In this document: positions 21,791 through 32,422 of the stretch, in pieces
Position numbering within the stretch: position 1 is the first letter of the stretch
How the letters are laid out: each line of letters opens with the position of its first letter
Source of the DNA: Schistocerca nitens
Lineage: Eukaryota > Arthropoda > Insecta > Orthoptera > Acrididae
Assembly (NCBI RefSeq): GCF_023898315.1
Contig: NC_064623.1
Coordinates: 17,993,140 to 18,057,139, forward strand
Direction: 5' to 3'
DNA length: 64,000 nt
Made by a program: the position numbers and the translations under genes
The notes under the pieces: model-generated
The model's input: the letters and a program-made list of their open reading frames with translations, nothing else
Database searches by the model: none
Told to the model about the DNA's origin: nothing

Positions 21791-22868
21791 CTCAACCCAC
21801 ACATGTTTTGTGAGGTACAGATTGGGGATACTGATGGCCACAAAAGTATACCTCAGTATCACTCAGACTCTTATTATGTGTGGATGAGCACTGTCCAATT
21901 GAAAAATGCCACTACGACGCCATCACACTGGAGGTAACACACTAACGCACTTGTACGGAGACTGTTCGTAACTTAGCGTTGTGCCGTCAGAATTCCGTCA
22001 GCTCTCTACGAGCCTTGATCTGACGTCATACACGATGGCTGCCCACAATGTCGTGAGGTGTAACACCACTTTATGTGTCTCTAAAAACGGTGGAAGAATG
22101 GAACCTATCCTTAGGATAGCGACGGAAAAACCACTGTCTACATGCCTCCCTGCTAAACCTGATCTCTCTACTCTTCACGATCCTTACGCGAAATGTTCGT
22201 TGGTGGTTGTAGAATCGTTCTGCTGTCAGCCTCAAATGCCCGTTCTCTAACTTACCTCAATAGTGTTCCTCTAAAAGAACATCGACCTCTCCACAGTGAT
22301 TCCGACTTTAGTTCCCGTAGCATCCCTCTAACACTTGAACGTTGTTCCAACCTGCCAGTAACAAATATCGCAGCCCGCCTCTGCATTGCTTCGATGTCTC
22401 CCTTTAATACGAGCCTCTGCGGATCCCAAACGCTCTAACATTACTTAATAAATGGGTCGCACCAGCGTCCTATATGCTGTCTCCTTTACAGGTAGACCAC
22501 TCTTTTCTAAAGTTCCCCCGATAAACCGAAGTCGACCATTCGCCCCGCGTACCACACGCTCTTTCCATTTCATATCGCTTTGCAGCGTTACGCCCAGATA
22601 CTGAAACGACGTGACTGCGTCAAGCAGTACACTCGTCATACTGTAATCCAACATTACGGGTTTGCTTTTCCTATTCATCTGCATTAACTTACGTTTTTCT
22701 ACATTTAGAGGTAGCTCATATCCATCACACCAACCAAAAATTTTGTCTAATTCATCGTGTGTTCCCCTACAGTCACTCAACGGCGACACTTTCACATGCA
22801 GTGTAGTATCATCACCAACCATTCACAGACTGCTGCCTACCCTTTCAGCCAGATCATTTACGTATGTA

Positions 22869-23983
22869 CAGGTTGTTTCAGATGTTATGGTCAATATTTA
22901 GGGATATGCCCTGAATGATCACTCGAAACAAAAACGTCAAGTAAACATGGGTTCTAAAATACATACCTTAAGAACTATGAGCAGTTCTCGTTCTTTGATA
23001 CTGTGAAAAAAATCTCCTCTACTGCAAGGTCTTTGTTGTGTTGGCAGAAGAGCCAACACCGTGTTACTAATGGAGGCCGAAATGCACGCGTTTTAGCTCA
23101 CGCAGGCTGGCGTGAGGCAGGAAGGACTATACTGACGTGAGGTCTGGAACATGACAAGGAATTAGAATTCAGAAAGCGGACGTAGCTAGTTGACACTTAA
23201 CTTTAATCCATTTATGATGAATGTCGCTCTTGACGGTACATGAGTCACAATATTATCTGTTCAGAAGTCATAGTAACTGAATATGGCGCCTTGCTAGGTC
23301 CTAGCAAATGACGTAGCTGAAGGCTATGCTAAACTGTCGTCTCTGCAAATGAGAGCGTCCGTAGTCAGTGAACCATCGCTAGCAAAGTCGGCTGTACAAC
23401 TGGGGCGAGTGCTAGGCAGTCTCTCTAGACTAGACCTGCCGTGTGGCGGCGCTCGGTCTGCAATCACTGATAGTGGCGACACGCGGGTCCGACGTATACT
23501 AACGGACCTCGGTCGATTTAAAGGCTACCACCTAGCAAGTGTGGTGTCTGGCGGTGAGACCACAGTCTTTGCTTTCCATATTTTGGGAGGAGGTAGTATG
23601 GACGGAAACAAGGAAAAAAATCCAGTAAACATGTGCTCTGAAATGCATACCTCAAAAGATATGAGCAGTTGTTCATTAGAAGAGTTGTGTTTCAAAGTAT
23701 CGAAGACGTCAAATGTTGATAGCTCTTAAGGTATGCATTTTAGGACACATGTTTAGTGGACTCTTTTTATTGGTTTGACCGTACTGCCACTTTCCAAACT
23801 ATGGAAAGCAAAGAGCTTTCAATAGAAGAGGTTTGTTTCACGGTATGGAAGATCAAGAATTGCTCACAGCTCCTGAGCTCTTGAGGTTTGCGTTCTAGAG
23901 CCTACGTTTAATCGACTTTTTTGTTTCGAGTGACCATTCCTGTCATAACCCTGAATATTGACCATCACTTCTGAAACACCCTG
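22869..23983. mobile_element. Long-palindrome MITE, TA duplication, split by solo LTR
   Basis: Ends CAGGTTGTTTCAGATGTTAT and, on the other strand, CAGGGTGTTTCAGAAGTGAT, flanked by TA at 22867-22868 and 23984-23985: a Tc1/mariner-type non-autonomous element. After subtracting the LTR and its extra duplication (23034-23569), about 580 bp remain, and the two halves are inverted copies of each other over nearly the whole length. No transposase. Confidence 0.85.
23034..23564 (-). mobile_element. Solo LTR, 531 bp, GTCTT target duplication
   Basis: Minus-strand copy of the 3594-4078 family: starts TGTGGTCTCACCGCCAGAC at 23564 and ends CCAACACAACA at 23034. Perfect 5-bp duplication GTCTT at 23029-23033 and 23565-23569. 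Longer than the other copy. Open frames inside it, such as 23349-23729, are chance. Confidence 0.93.
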
Positions 23984-24330
23984 TAGAATATAACAGCGAT
24001 CCTATCACACTTCTCTGGGGCACTCCTGACAGTAGCTCTGTCCCTGATGAACACTCGCCGTCGAGGACAACACATTGGCTTCTGTCAACATACTGGGTAC
24101 AGTCCTTACCGACGGTGGTCATGCTGTGTAGAGCAGAACTACGATTCTCCACTGAACGCAGTGCGACACCGTTCATCAAAACTCCATGCTTCCCGGTCAC
24201 AGCACGTCTGCAAACGCAGCCTTTGTGTTGTGGTGTTAACGGTAGCTTAGGCATGGGGTGGTAATTCCTTATGCTAGTCTCCGACCAGTTGTAGAGGATA
24301 CCACAGAACGTTACAGGGAAGTCCATTAGC

Positions 24331-25165
24331 TGTTACCGGATGGCAGGCTAGGAAACGAAGGAATTATAACGTAACTTGGTGCATAGTACTGCCGTGTTCC
24401 CTTGAGATGGTCACACTTGCTCGACCGGAATCTTGCGGAGAGTACACTCAATCCGACACCGGGGCACTGTGACATCCGAATACCCCCAAAAGATCCGGAT
24501 ATTGCACTATTCGGACGAGCTGGACAAACGGAGTCCCACAATGAGGCCCCTTTCACACTCTGCCAGGTGCTGATAACGCTATCACGTACGAGTACGTGGC
24601 ACCTGCGTGTCCTTCACGGTTTGTTTTGTTTTAGGGCGCAGAAAACAACTGGACTCATCCGCGCCCAAGTCAGAACTATAGAACACGAACACAGAAAGGA
24701 GGGAAACGACTATACGTCTGTCCCAATGGACAGAATAGGAGACAGCTAAAAACAGGCACGTGGAGAAGGGGTTAAAAAAAACTCCATACAAAAATGGAGG
24801 TCCTAAACTAAAAATTAAATGGCCTTCGCCATATTGCTTCGGTGGATGTGCCCTGCCACGTCTGATAACAACACTGACCACAGACAATGGTAAAGCCGTA
24901 ACTGTCACAGAGAAGTGCAGCTCTAATCATGTACTTACCAGCAGAAGGTATGTATGTGTACGAAGTCACATGGAGATCTGACCGTATATTCTGGCCGCTT
25001 TACTTTTTCTTTAAGCCAGAGTACGAGTTGTGGCTAGAAAATAGCGGGACTCGCGCTGCCACAGAAGAAAGTACGCATGCACCAAAGATGAACGACCAAT
25101 AGAGTGAAGCATCTCTGACGTCTGCAGACGAGTCAGTGTGGACGCGGCCCTCTTTCGTGTAACAG
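24331..25165. other. Unassigned, probably repeat-derived
   Basis: No gene supported. 24760-24940 (GGAGGTCCTAAACTAAAAAT and TCGGTGGATGTGCCCTGCC) looks to me like a dispersed repeat, from memory only. 25140-25190 may be the leader of the mariner fossil that follows. Confidence 0.3.
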
Positions 25166-25169
25166 ATAA

Positions 25170-25860
25170 TATTTTATTTTACCGAAAAAATGATAAGTGT
25201 AATAATAGAGCAACGAACTGTCGCGAATTTTACCAAGAAACTGTTACTGAAACCTATCTGGTACGACATGAAGTGTATGGTGAAAAGACTGCTTCATCAC
25301 GCACGTGAATTTTTGAGCGGGGCCAAGCGTTTTCAAGATGGCCGAGAAGACGTTGGAAATGACTCACTCCAGGGACTCCCTTCTACATAAAAAACGGATG
25401 ACAATATCGGAAAAGTGGGTAATCTGATTCCATCTGACCGTCGGTTGAGTATTCCAACATGACAATACACTGGCGCATACTGGCATTGTCTGTTAAGAGT
25501 TTTCTGCTGAAGTACAGCATCACAGTGTTAGACCGCCCAGCTTATTCACCTGACTAACATCGAGTGACTTTTATCTACTCCACAAGGTCAAATCTGCTTT
25601 AAAAGGAACAAGGTTTCAGCCCACTGCATTGGTGAAAGAAAAACCGGCACGCATAATGAAGAATCCCATAGAGGAAGACTTCCAACACTGTTACCATCGG
25701 TGGAAAATTGCCTGGAGTGTTGCAGGGACAGAGGAGAGAAGTATGACAACAAATAAATGTTGTATGTTTTTTGAAATAGAATGTTTTACAGCAATAGCAC
25801 CGTTATATTATAACCAAACGCGTGCTGCGTACCGTGTTAACTGACACACAAGTACGAGTA
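25170..25860 (+). pseudogene. Mariner transposase fossil with central deletion
   Basis: N-terminal part from ATG 25190: IIEQRTVANFTKKLLLKP, AKRFQDGREDVGNDSLQGLP, TDDNIGKVGNLIPSDRRLSI (HTH and linker, normally FxxGRExVxDDxRSGRPS...SDRRLTV). It then jumps to FQHDNTLAHTGIVC (second Asp), SSDFYLLHKVKSALKGTRFQ (third Asp, normally PxDFFLFPKLK) and EEDFQHCYHRWK. The region with the first Asp is gone. Stops and shifts throughout. Confidence 0.75.
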
Positions 25861-25924
25861 AAAATGTATGGAATCATCACAGCCGCATCTAAGGTGTTGT
25901 GAAGAAGAAGGGCAAGCCTAGTCA

Positions 25925-26535
25925 GTCGCATGGTGACAGTTGACGACACGTGGGACCACCACTAAATACCGCAAGGCGGAGCATTTTATGGATACTCTCT
26001 TCTTCGCCTAGCCGCCAAAAATCTTTAAAAGCCAGTTTTCAGGAGGAAAACTGTTGAAGACAGTGTTTACGGGTATGTAAGATTCACTGGCGATTCATTA
26101 CACTCCTGCGGGTGAAGTAGTCAGTAACGGGTGCGGGGAAATGAGAGATTTCGAAACCAAACTCAACACGAAGGCTCGCGGGAATCATTCAAAAGGCGCT
26201 ATTTTGGCTGAGTGCGTTCAGAACCGTGGGTTTGAGCCATTGGAGCATCCGCCGTACAGTCTTGACCAACGTCCAAGTGATTCCCTTCTTTCTGGTCCGA
26301 CAAAGAAGCGACTCCTTGAATCCAAATTTTAAAGTGGTGGAATTGATGCAATATTAGCTTGTCATGATGCCACAAACTTTCTTCCAGGACGGAATTAATG
26401 ACCGTGGCAAGAGATGGACCAACTGAATAGGCGTTGAGGGTGATAGCGTAGAAAAACTATGTTACTTGAAGTGTTGCTCTAACGATAAAAATTTTATTTT
26501 TTTTAAACAAAAATATACTTTGCTTTTCGATTTGC
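25925..26535 (+). pseudogene. Second mariner transposase fossil
   Basis: Shifting plus frames read MVTVDDTWDHH (first-Asp block TGDETWxHHY), GGKLLKTVFTGM (AGKxxxTVFWD), then KGAILAECVQNRGFEPLEHP, PYSLDQRPSD (YSPDLAPSD, third Asp) and KKRLLESKF. The second Asp block HDNAPxH is deleted. Ends in a T-rich tail near 26530. Confidence 0.65.
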
Positions 26536-26555
26536 GCTTTTAGTATCGTGAAATC

Positions 26556-26680
26556 TCTTAAGGCGAATGTGAGGCGTGGTTCCCTTGAAAAGAGAGCAAC
26601 CGATTTCCCGCCTAAATCTTCTTCAGTGTGAGTTGCTACTCCGTCTGTAATGATTTCGTTATCGACGGGACTTTCCTTAT
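26556..26680 (+). mobile_element. SINE body fragment (family 4)
   Basis: Reads GTGGTTCCCTTGAAAAGAGA, CGATTTCCCGCC, then CTCCGTCTGTAATGATTTCG and TTATCGACGGGAC. This parallels the body at 43762-43917 (GATGGTTCCCTCGAAACGAG). tRNA head absent. Confidence 0.5.
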
Positions 26681-27435
26681 TTTCATAATCACTAGTAAAT
26701 AGCAGTGGTGATGACGGTGACCTACCGACGACATATTAATTGTGGTGTAGAAGATCAATTAAAATCGCTCAAAAGAGTAAAAGCATCTACGAATTATGTG
26801 AAAGAACCTGCTTTCCAATTAGAATCCTTTTGTTGTAGGTCCCAGGAGCAACGCAGCATGCCAAAGTAATCGAAAAGTGTAGAAGGTCATGCCCTTTGTT
26901 TTAAGAAGATCATCAGATAAATGCACATAATTATACCTCTGATGAGAATCTGTTGTAGGATTGCAGGAAACGTTTATGAGAATCTTAGAGAACTAGAATA
27001 TCCTGCTGGAACTAAAAAGGATTTCACAAAACTACATCTGTATATTCGTGGAAGAGATCTAGAAAGGCAGCGGATGTCTCAAAATGGAATGTGCAGTGAT
27101 GTGACGTAGTACACCTCCAGTCAAAATTCTTGGATGCTATTTGTGTCCGCCTCCTGTATACTTCGATTTCATTTTATAAAAATTATGGTATGGTGAAGCA
27201 TTAAGGGGATATGTAGGCGAAAGCTACCAAAATTGTGAATTTCTTTATTGGATCTACGTGGTACCAAAATTTCAATTCCTGAATATTATTTTGTAATTCC
27301 ACTCCTAAGTGAGATGAAAATAATAATTAACGGAAGCTTGTACGGCATCACCTTTGTTGTTTTGTATCTCTTCATATTATTTGTTACTGCGGTGTTTTTT
27401 TTTCAGTTTTATGCAGTCAGAATGTGAAGAATATT
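26681..27435. other. Unassigned AT-rich DNA
   Basis: No supported gene. The plus frame 26921-27109 has no stop for 62 codons but no motif I recognise; it could belong to the same old element as 27439-27790. Confidence 0.35.
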
Positions 27436-27438
27436 TCG

Positions 27439-27790
27439 GTATTTAGCAGATCCAGAACTTCTAGAAAAGTGTTTGCATGGAAAAAGTCAATATCCTAATG
27501 AAAGTTACAACTCTCTATTAGAAAAACAATGCACCAAGACGACATTTATTTTCACAACTGCTGATGAAGCTGCTGCGTATGATGCTTGTTCAGTTTTTTT
27601 TCTGTGATAATCTTGGTAGACTACGGACTCTACGGAGGCTAGGATTAGATCCAGGGGCTCTGATACTGTCGATATTGAAGGAAATCGATAATTGATGCAG
27701 CTGGCATTATTGTTACTCAGTCTGAAAATCAAGTTAACCTAAGAAGACAAGCAAAGAAAAAAGATTGAGGATGAAGGGGAGAATGCATTG
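27439..27790 (+). pseudogene. Unclassified transposase-like remnant (CLHGK motif)
   Basis: Frame from 27439 reads YLADPELLEKCLHGKSQYPN, ESYNSL, then after a shift at the T run near 27600 NLGRLRTLRRLGLDPGALIL, SILKEID, and after another shift DAAGIIVTQSENQVNLRRQA, KKKD. The sequence LLxKCLHGKTQNxNE..N followed by a LxxLGLxPG block and a basic tail is one I recall from repeated arthropod genes of unclear class. No catalytic residues can be placed. Confidence 0.45.
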
Positions 27791-29335
27791 GGTTTCCCCT
27801 AGTTCATTTGCAGTAGTTCACACAGATAAGGTAAGGCGTAATGCAAACGCTGTCAAATCTCTGAGTCAGGTTTCCCTTAACTTAGATAGTGGCAGCTTTA
27901 TGTACCTTTTTCTCAAAAGCCATTGACATTATAGTACTTAAATTTGGCTTTCAATTAGTCAATAATACAGTGAAACTTTCTGTGGAAGGAATTTTCATTT
28001 ACTACAATAGTAAGTCATTTATGTTCGAGAAAAGTCCTAAGATTCAGTGTATTTTTTTCACAGGAATTTGGACAGCTCTAACAAGCTAGAAAAAGGAGAC
28101 ACCAGTGTTTTGTTCCACAGATATTTGCAACAATGGTATATCAAACCCTGTACAAAAAAAAATCTTTATTTCGTTCTAACAGATTTTTTAAAAAAAACAA
28201 CATTTGTATTCGCCTTGTTTAAAAAATAATAAGAGACGTATAATTTCAATAAGCATGAAAATGTATGTGTGCATCCATGTAACATTGCATAACAATTTGG
28301 CCAAATTTAGTTACATTGCCTTGAAAACTTTGGACTTCGTAAGGTTGTTTTTTTCTTTTTTTCAGAGTACTGCGGGCTCGCATACGTTCTCTCTTAAAAA
28401 TCTAATGTGAATTTTTTTCTTTTTACATTACAGGTAAGCGTAATCGCTGCAACTGTAGAAGCAGAGTAAGAGGTACGTGTTTAACCGGTCAATGTGTGTG
28501 TGCGCTTTGCGAGGTACCCGCTACTGCGCACCCGCCTTTGTTCCGTTACGTTCAATACGTTCTGTCAAGGTTAGCAGATACAGGCCTGACCTACTGAGGA
28601 CGCAGCAACCACTGTGAGTAATATTTAAACAGAACAGTCTTGGGTCGCGGTCAGTTTGATTTTATAACCGTTTCGTTCCCAATACACGGGTATCATCAGA
28701 TTTGTAAGAAACAGAACAAAGACGTCACGTCTAAGTTGCTAAACGACTTGCGAGAGGAACAGCTTTTCATATGATTGTTAACTGAATTTAAAAATTTAAA
28801 CTGCTGTAATTTGTTCTCATTAAGAGATGTAAAGCTATGTTGAAGGTTTGACGCAGTAAGAGAAGCAGTTCAGTTAGAAACTTTGCACACGTTTTGAAGC
28901 AGCGTGGCTCTAAGCGCACAAGTTACCCACACTATATTCGTCTAGTGTTTGAGAATGAAAGCACTTAGCGGATTCCAACAAACTTTGCACACAATTTCAA
29001 ACCTTTCCTAAACTTTTTCTCACTACCATCTCTCATAAAGTAATGAAAGATGAAGTGTTTATCGCTTACTACATTTTCGGTGCGTCTTAATTTATTACTT
29101 CTTTATTACAAACTTTATTCGTTACACATTTGTAGACAGTATCCACGTACACCACTGAATATGCCTGCAAAATTACAACGTAGTCCAGCTGAAAAGCAGA
29201 GATCGGATTTAGCGGCGTGCGTGAATGTTTTTACAGAGAGGTCGTGTGTTGATATACCCAGTGCCACAAGCGAAGTTCACCGCTTCGAAGCAATCGCGTC
29301 ATTTCTGGAGAGCTCTTTCCGCAGTTCGTTGCACG
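27791..29335. other. Unassigned AT-rich DNA
   Basis: About 1.5 kb without a supported gene. An open stretch at 28433-28597 is Cys-rich (RNRCNCRSRVRGTCLTGQCV) and follows a pyrimidine tract ending CAG; see findings. 28665-28705 has ATAACCGTTTCGTTCCC, a degenerate form of the tail motif noted elsewhere. Confidence 0.35.
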
Positions 29336-29336
29336 A

Positions 29337-29500
29337 TGGATTCCTCACGAGCATCACAAAGAGCGCTTATCCGATTTCTTCTCGCAGAAGGGAAGCGAGA
29401 TGAAAGAGGTGGTACGGAGAGCAGCGTCTCGGACGGTGCACAATATTCCGGTGGTGTTGGTCTTATGACGCGACATGTGTGGCTAGTAAGACCTTAGAAA
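29337..29500 (+). other. Short open frame, possible mariner start
   Basis: ATG 29337 opens SSRASQRALIRFLLAEGKRD, weakly like mariner N-termini (EQRAVIRFLxAEG). Nothing mariner-like follows. Low support. Confidence 0.2.
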
Positions 29501-29569
29501 TACTCTAGATATTTAGATGGCAGTACCTAGAACGTCTAGCTTACAGCCCCGATACCTCCCCATGCTGGA

Positions 29570-29900
29570 CCTTTTTCCGGCCGCAGCGATGTCGAAGATT
29601 TGATGTTTTACCGGATTCCTGTTATTCACGGTACACTCGTGAAATGGTGGTACGAAAAAATCCCCACTTATCGCTACGTCAGAGATGTTGTGTCGCATCG
29701 CTCGTGCGCCGGCTGTAACACCACGTTCAAACTCAGTTAAATCTTGATAACCTGCCATTGTAGCAGCGACAACCGATCTAACAACTACGCCAGCACTGGT
29801 ATCATCTAGTAGTTGCCGACCACAGCACCGTATTCCGCCTGTTTTCATACCTCTGTATTTGAATACACATGCTTATACCAGTTTCTTTGGCGCTTCAGTG
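29570..29900 (-). mobile_element. Tc1-like element fragment, 5' end (family 2)
   Basis: Minus strand: leader, then MAGYQDLTEFERGVTAGARA, MRHNISDVAISGDF, a shifted segment and NNRNPVKHQIFDIAAAGK. This is the HTH region of the family seen in full at 62358-63572. The right terminus CTTCAGTG is followed by TA at 29901-29902. Cut off at about 29572 in mid-gene. Confidence 0.8.
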
Positions 29901-30023
29901 TATCAAAAGCGTCTGGCATCGAAGTTCGCTCTGAATTTAGAACTTGCATAAAACTTCGCCTATCTTGGGGATTTTGCGTTCTTTTACAGTTTTCATGCTT
30001 GTTTTGTTGCTTCTAAAATATGT

Positions 30024-30205
30024 TCAAGTTTGTGTGAATTCCTAAGGGACCAAACTGCTGCGGTCATCGGTCCCTAGACGTTCACACTACTTAAACTAAC
30101 TTATGCTAAGAACAAAACACACGCATGCCCGAGGGAGGACTCGAACCTCCGGCGGGAGGGACCGCGCAGTCCGTGACATGACGCCTCAAACCGCGCGGCC
30201 ACGAT
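30024..30205 (-). mobile_element. SINE family 2, near full length
   Basis: Minus strand: head with GGTTCGAGTCCTCCCTCGGG (B box) and GCGCGGTTTGAGGCGTCATG, then the family 2 body ending CAGTTTGGTCCCTTAGGAAT. No clear target duplication found. Confidence 0.85.
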
Positions 30206-30211
30206 GTGTGG

Positions 30212-30333
30212 CGAGGACATTTTCAAGGGGGATCGTAGCTACTTTGAATATCCGATTCACACCCCAGCTCAGTAGCGGGCCAGGATGTGAATCGCACATT
30301 CAAAATAGCTACTATCCCCCTTAAAAGTGTCCT
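30212..30333. repeat. Small inverted repeat (122 bp)
   Basis: Arms of about 53 nt: GAGGACATTTTCAAGGGGGA (left) against the complement of CCCCCTTAAAAGTGTCCTC (right), with ATTCACA(C/T)CC near the centre. MITE-like, but no flanking duplication is certain. Confidence 0.7.
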
Positions 30334-30499
30334 CAGCAAATGGGGACGAAACGTTGGCTTTTAATGTGTAACCCATTCGATCACGGCGAAATATCCCGTA
30401 TAATTTTATTGTGACATTTCCGGCGGTCAAGGTTTACTTTTTAAAAATGCGTTTCTTTACATAGGGTTGAACTTCCAGTCAGTTAGCCGTGTTGTTGTT

Positions 30500-30945
30500 G
30501 TGGTCTTCAGTCCTGAGACTTGTTTGATGCAGCTCTCCATACTACTCTATCCTGTGCAAGGTTCTTCATCTCCCAGTACCTACTGCAACCTACATCCTTC
30601 TGAATCTGTTTAGTGTATTCATCTTTTGGTCTCCCTGTGCGATTTTTACCCTCCACGCTGCCCTCCAATACTAAATTGGTGATCCCTTGACGCCTCAGAA
30701 TATGCCCTACCAACCGATCCCTTCTTCTTGTCAAGTTGTGCCACAAATTTCTCTCCTATTCGATACCTCCTCATTAGTTATGTGATCTACCCATCTAATC
30801 TTCAGCATTCTTCTGTAGCACCACATTTCGAAAGCTTCTATTCTCTTCTTGTCTAAACTATTTATCGTCCATGTTTCACTTCCATACACTGCTACACTCC
30901 ATACAAATACTTTCAGAAACGACTTCCTGACACTTAAACCGCACG
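30500..30945 (-). mobile_element. LINE (family B) ORF2 C-terminus
   Basis: Minus strand: WSVAVYGSETWTIN-like start near 30900, then FEMWCYRRMLKIRWVDHITN, RRRDRLVGHILRRQGITNLV, LEGSVEGKNRTGRPKDEYTK, CSRYWEMKNLAQDRVVWR. This is the post-RT end of a LINE ORF2, with the GRP..Y and AxDRxxWR endings. A frameshift lies near 30750. A fragment of a SINE head (AACCGCACGGCCACTCC, 30938-30954) abuts its 5' side. Confidence 0.85.
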
Positions 30946-31169
30946 GCCACTCCTCGCTGCTGTTGCTTCTACAATAGTGTTTGACCTATTTTGTGTACTA
31001 TAGTGCGTCAGTAGCATCTCTTATTTATTTATTTGGTACGCGTATCTCAACTGCCGTCGGTAATATTTCATTCCATTTAAACCACATCTGGTTTACTCTT
31101 ACATATATTGGAAGGAGTGGGAACTGCCTCTTAGGAAAGTATCAAGAGAATTTTTATCTACTTTTTTAA

Positions 31170-31930
31170 ACAGATGTCCGTCGTGTTTATTCGTCGTAGT
31201 TTTGGATGTTGTGGTATTCAGTCACTGTACAACAATGTTGTGGTCACTTATCCCCGTATGTCTTGTTTGTTGCTAAGAGGTCAAGTACTTTTTGCGCAGC
31301 CATTTACTCTTCGAGTAGCCAACGGCGTTACTGCAGTGGTAACACCGGTTCCCGTCAGATCACCTAAATTAAGCGCTGTCGGACTGGTCTACCACTTGGA
31401 TGTGTCACCGTCTGGGTTTGCCGAGCGCTGTTGGCAAGTGGGGTGCCCTCTACCTCTGTGAGGCAAACCGAGGAGATACCTGATTGAGAAGTAGCGGCTC
31501 TGGTCTCGTAAACTGACGTAGGGCCCGGAGAGCGGTGTGCTGACCACGTGACCCTCCATATCTGCATCCAGCGACGCCTGTGGACTGAGGGTGACACGGT
31601 GGCCGGTCGGTGCCGTTGGGCCTTCGTGACCCGTTTGAGCGGAGTTTATAGTTCAGCATTTACTCTCCGAGTCGGCTCCTGAGCTATTTGTTCAAAATAA
31701 TTTTGTGAGAAGGCATTCAGAACGAATTCGGGCAACGTTTTATCGCTACCATTGACTTCAAACAAGTATTTTCGTCAGCATATCGAGAGTAGGTTGAAGT
31801 CACCGCCAACTGTAATTCGGTGAGCGGGGTGCCTATTTGTGATAAAGCTCTTCCATTGTTTAATAACAAGAGCATTTAGTGGCTTCCAACAACCATTAAT
31901 CGTAATTACACACCTTTCCTCTAAGCTTGC
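31170..31930 (-). mobile_element. LINE apurinic-endonuclease domain remnant, split by 5S SINE
   Basis: Minus-strand reading from 31930: LNALVIKQWKSFIT, ITVGGDFNLLSI (catalytic GDFN block), EFVLNAFSQNYFEQIAQEPT, then the SINE at 31317-31656, then NGCAKST, LATNK-like residues and GISDHNIVVQ (catalytic SDH block) near 31240. These are the two hallmark blocks of the LINE endonuclease. Stops and a frameshift between them. RT domain absent. Confidence 0.75.
31317..31656 (+). mobile_element. 5S-rRNA-derived SINE, 16-bp TSD
   Basis: The first about 110 bp follow 5S rRNA: GCCAACGGCGTTACT, CCGGTTCCCGTCAGATCACC, AAATTAAGCGCTGTCGGAC, CACTTGGATGTGTCACCG, GCGCTGTTGG. This covers the internal A box, intermediate element and C box positions. 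A unique body follows. Direct repeats CATTTACTCTTCGAGT (31301-31316) and CATTTACTCTCCGAGT (31657-31672) differ at one base. A SINE3-type element, Pol III transcribed in principle. Confidence 0.9.
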
Positions 31931-32045
31931 CCGAAATCGCTGACAGACAGCACTTTCCCTTCCACCTCTCTGCTAACATCGATCGATTGCAACAGACGCA
32001 GCTCCGCCGAAGGCTGTTCAAAGGTCTGGCGGCGTTGCTTTGATA
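31931..32045. other. Spacer between LINE and hAT remnants
   Basis: No coding block placed. Confidence 0.4.
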
Positions 32046-32422
32046 AGAGAAAAGGTGAAAGAAGCTGATGTCAAGCAACAAAGAACAGCGATCTACTGTG
32101 TCCTACATCGCATTAATCTGCTATCAGAATGTGCCTAAGTGACGTCACGGACGTTGTAAAAACAAATAATAAACTGAGGTCTCACGGTTTGGGTTATCGG
32201 ATGTTTAAATCGTTCCTGGCAGAGGTGCAGTGTGAAGGTAGCTATGTGCAATACTTTTTTGAAGTATGCTGTGTGAGGCGAGATGTAGTTTTAGAACTTT
32301 TTTTCCAACCTGCGTGAAAACGTAGCATTATTCATGGACATGAAAGGAGTGCTAGTAAAAGAGTTTGATGACCCCCCTCCCAGTGAATATTACGTCTTGC
32401 ATCTCTAACTGACCTTACAAAG

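Larger units (their letters stand above)
22020..24330 (-). mobile_element. LINE (family A), split by a MITE
   Basis: Minus-strand LINE in two parts: 24330-23986 upstream and 22866-22020 downstream of an inserted MITE (22869-23983). Upstream part ends with RT block SGVPQRSVIGSLLY (normally SGVPQGSxLGPLLF). Downstream part begins YVNDLAERVGSSL, then VGDDTTL (the xxDD catalytic block), KIFGWCDGYELPLNVEKRK, FQYLGVTLQSDMKW and KETAYRTLVRPI. Removing the MITE and one TA puts the two parts in the same frame. The 3' UTR runs to about 22020. Frameshifts and stops make it inactive. Confidence 0.88.

Noticed and set aside
23349..23729. 126-aa plus-strand open frame
   Set aside because: It runs through the solo LTR and out into the MITE; the LTR boundaries with GTCTT duplication explain the sequence and no protein motif is present.
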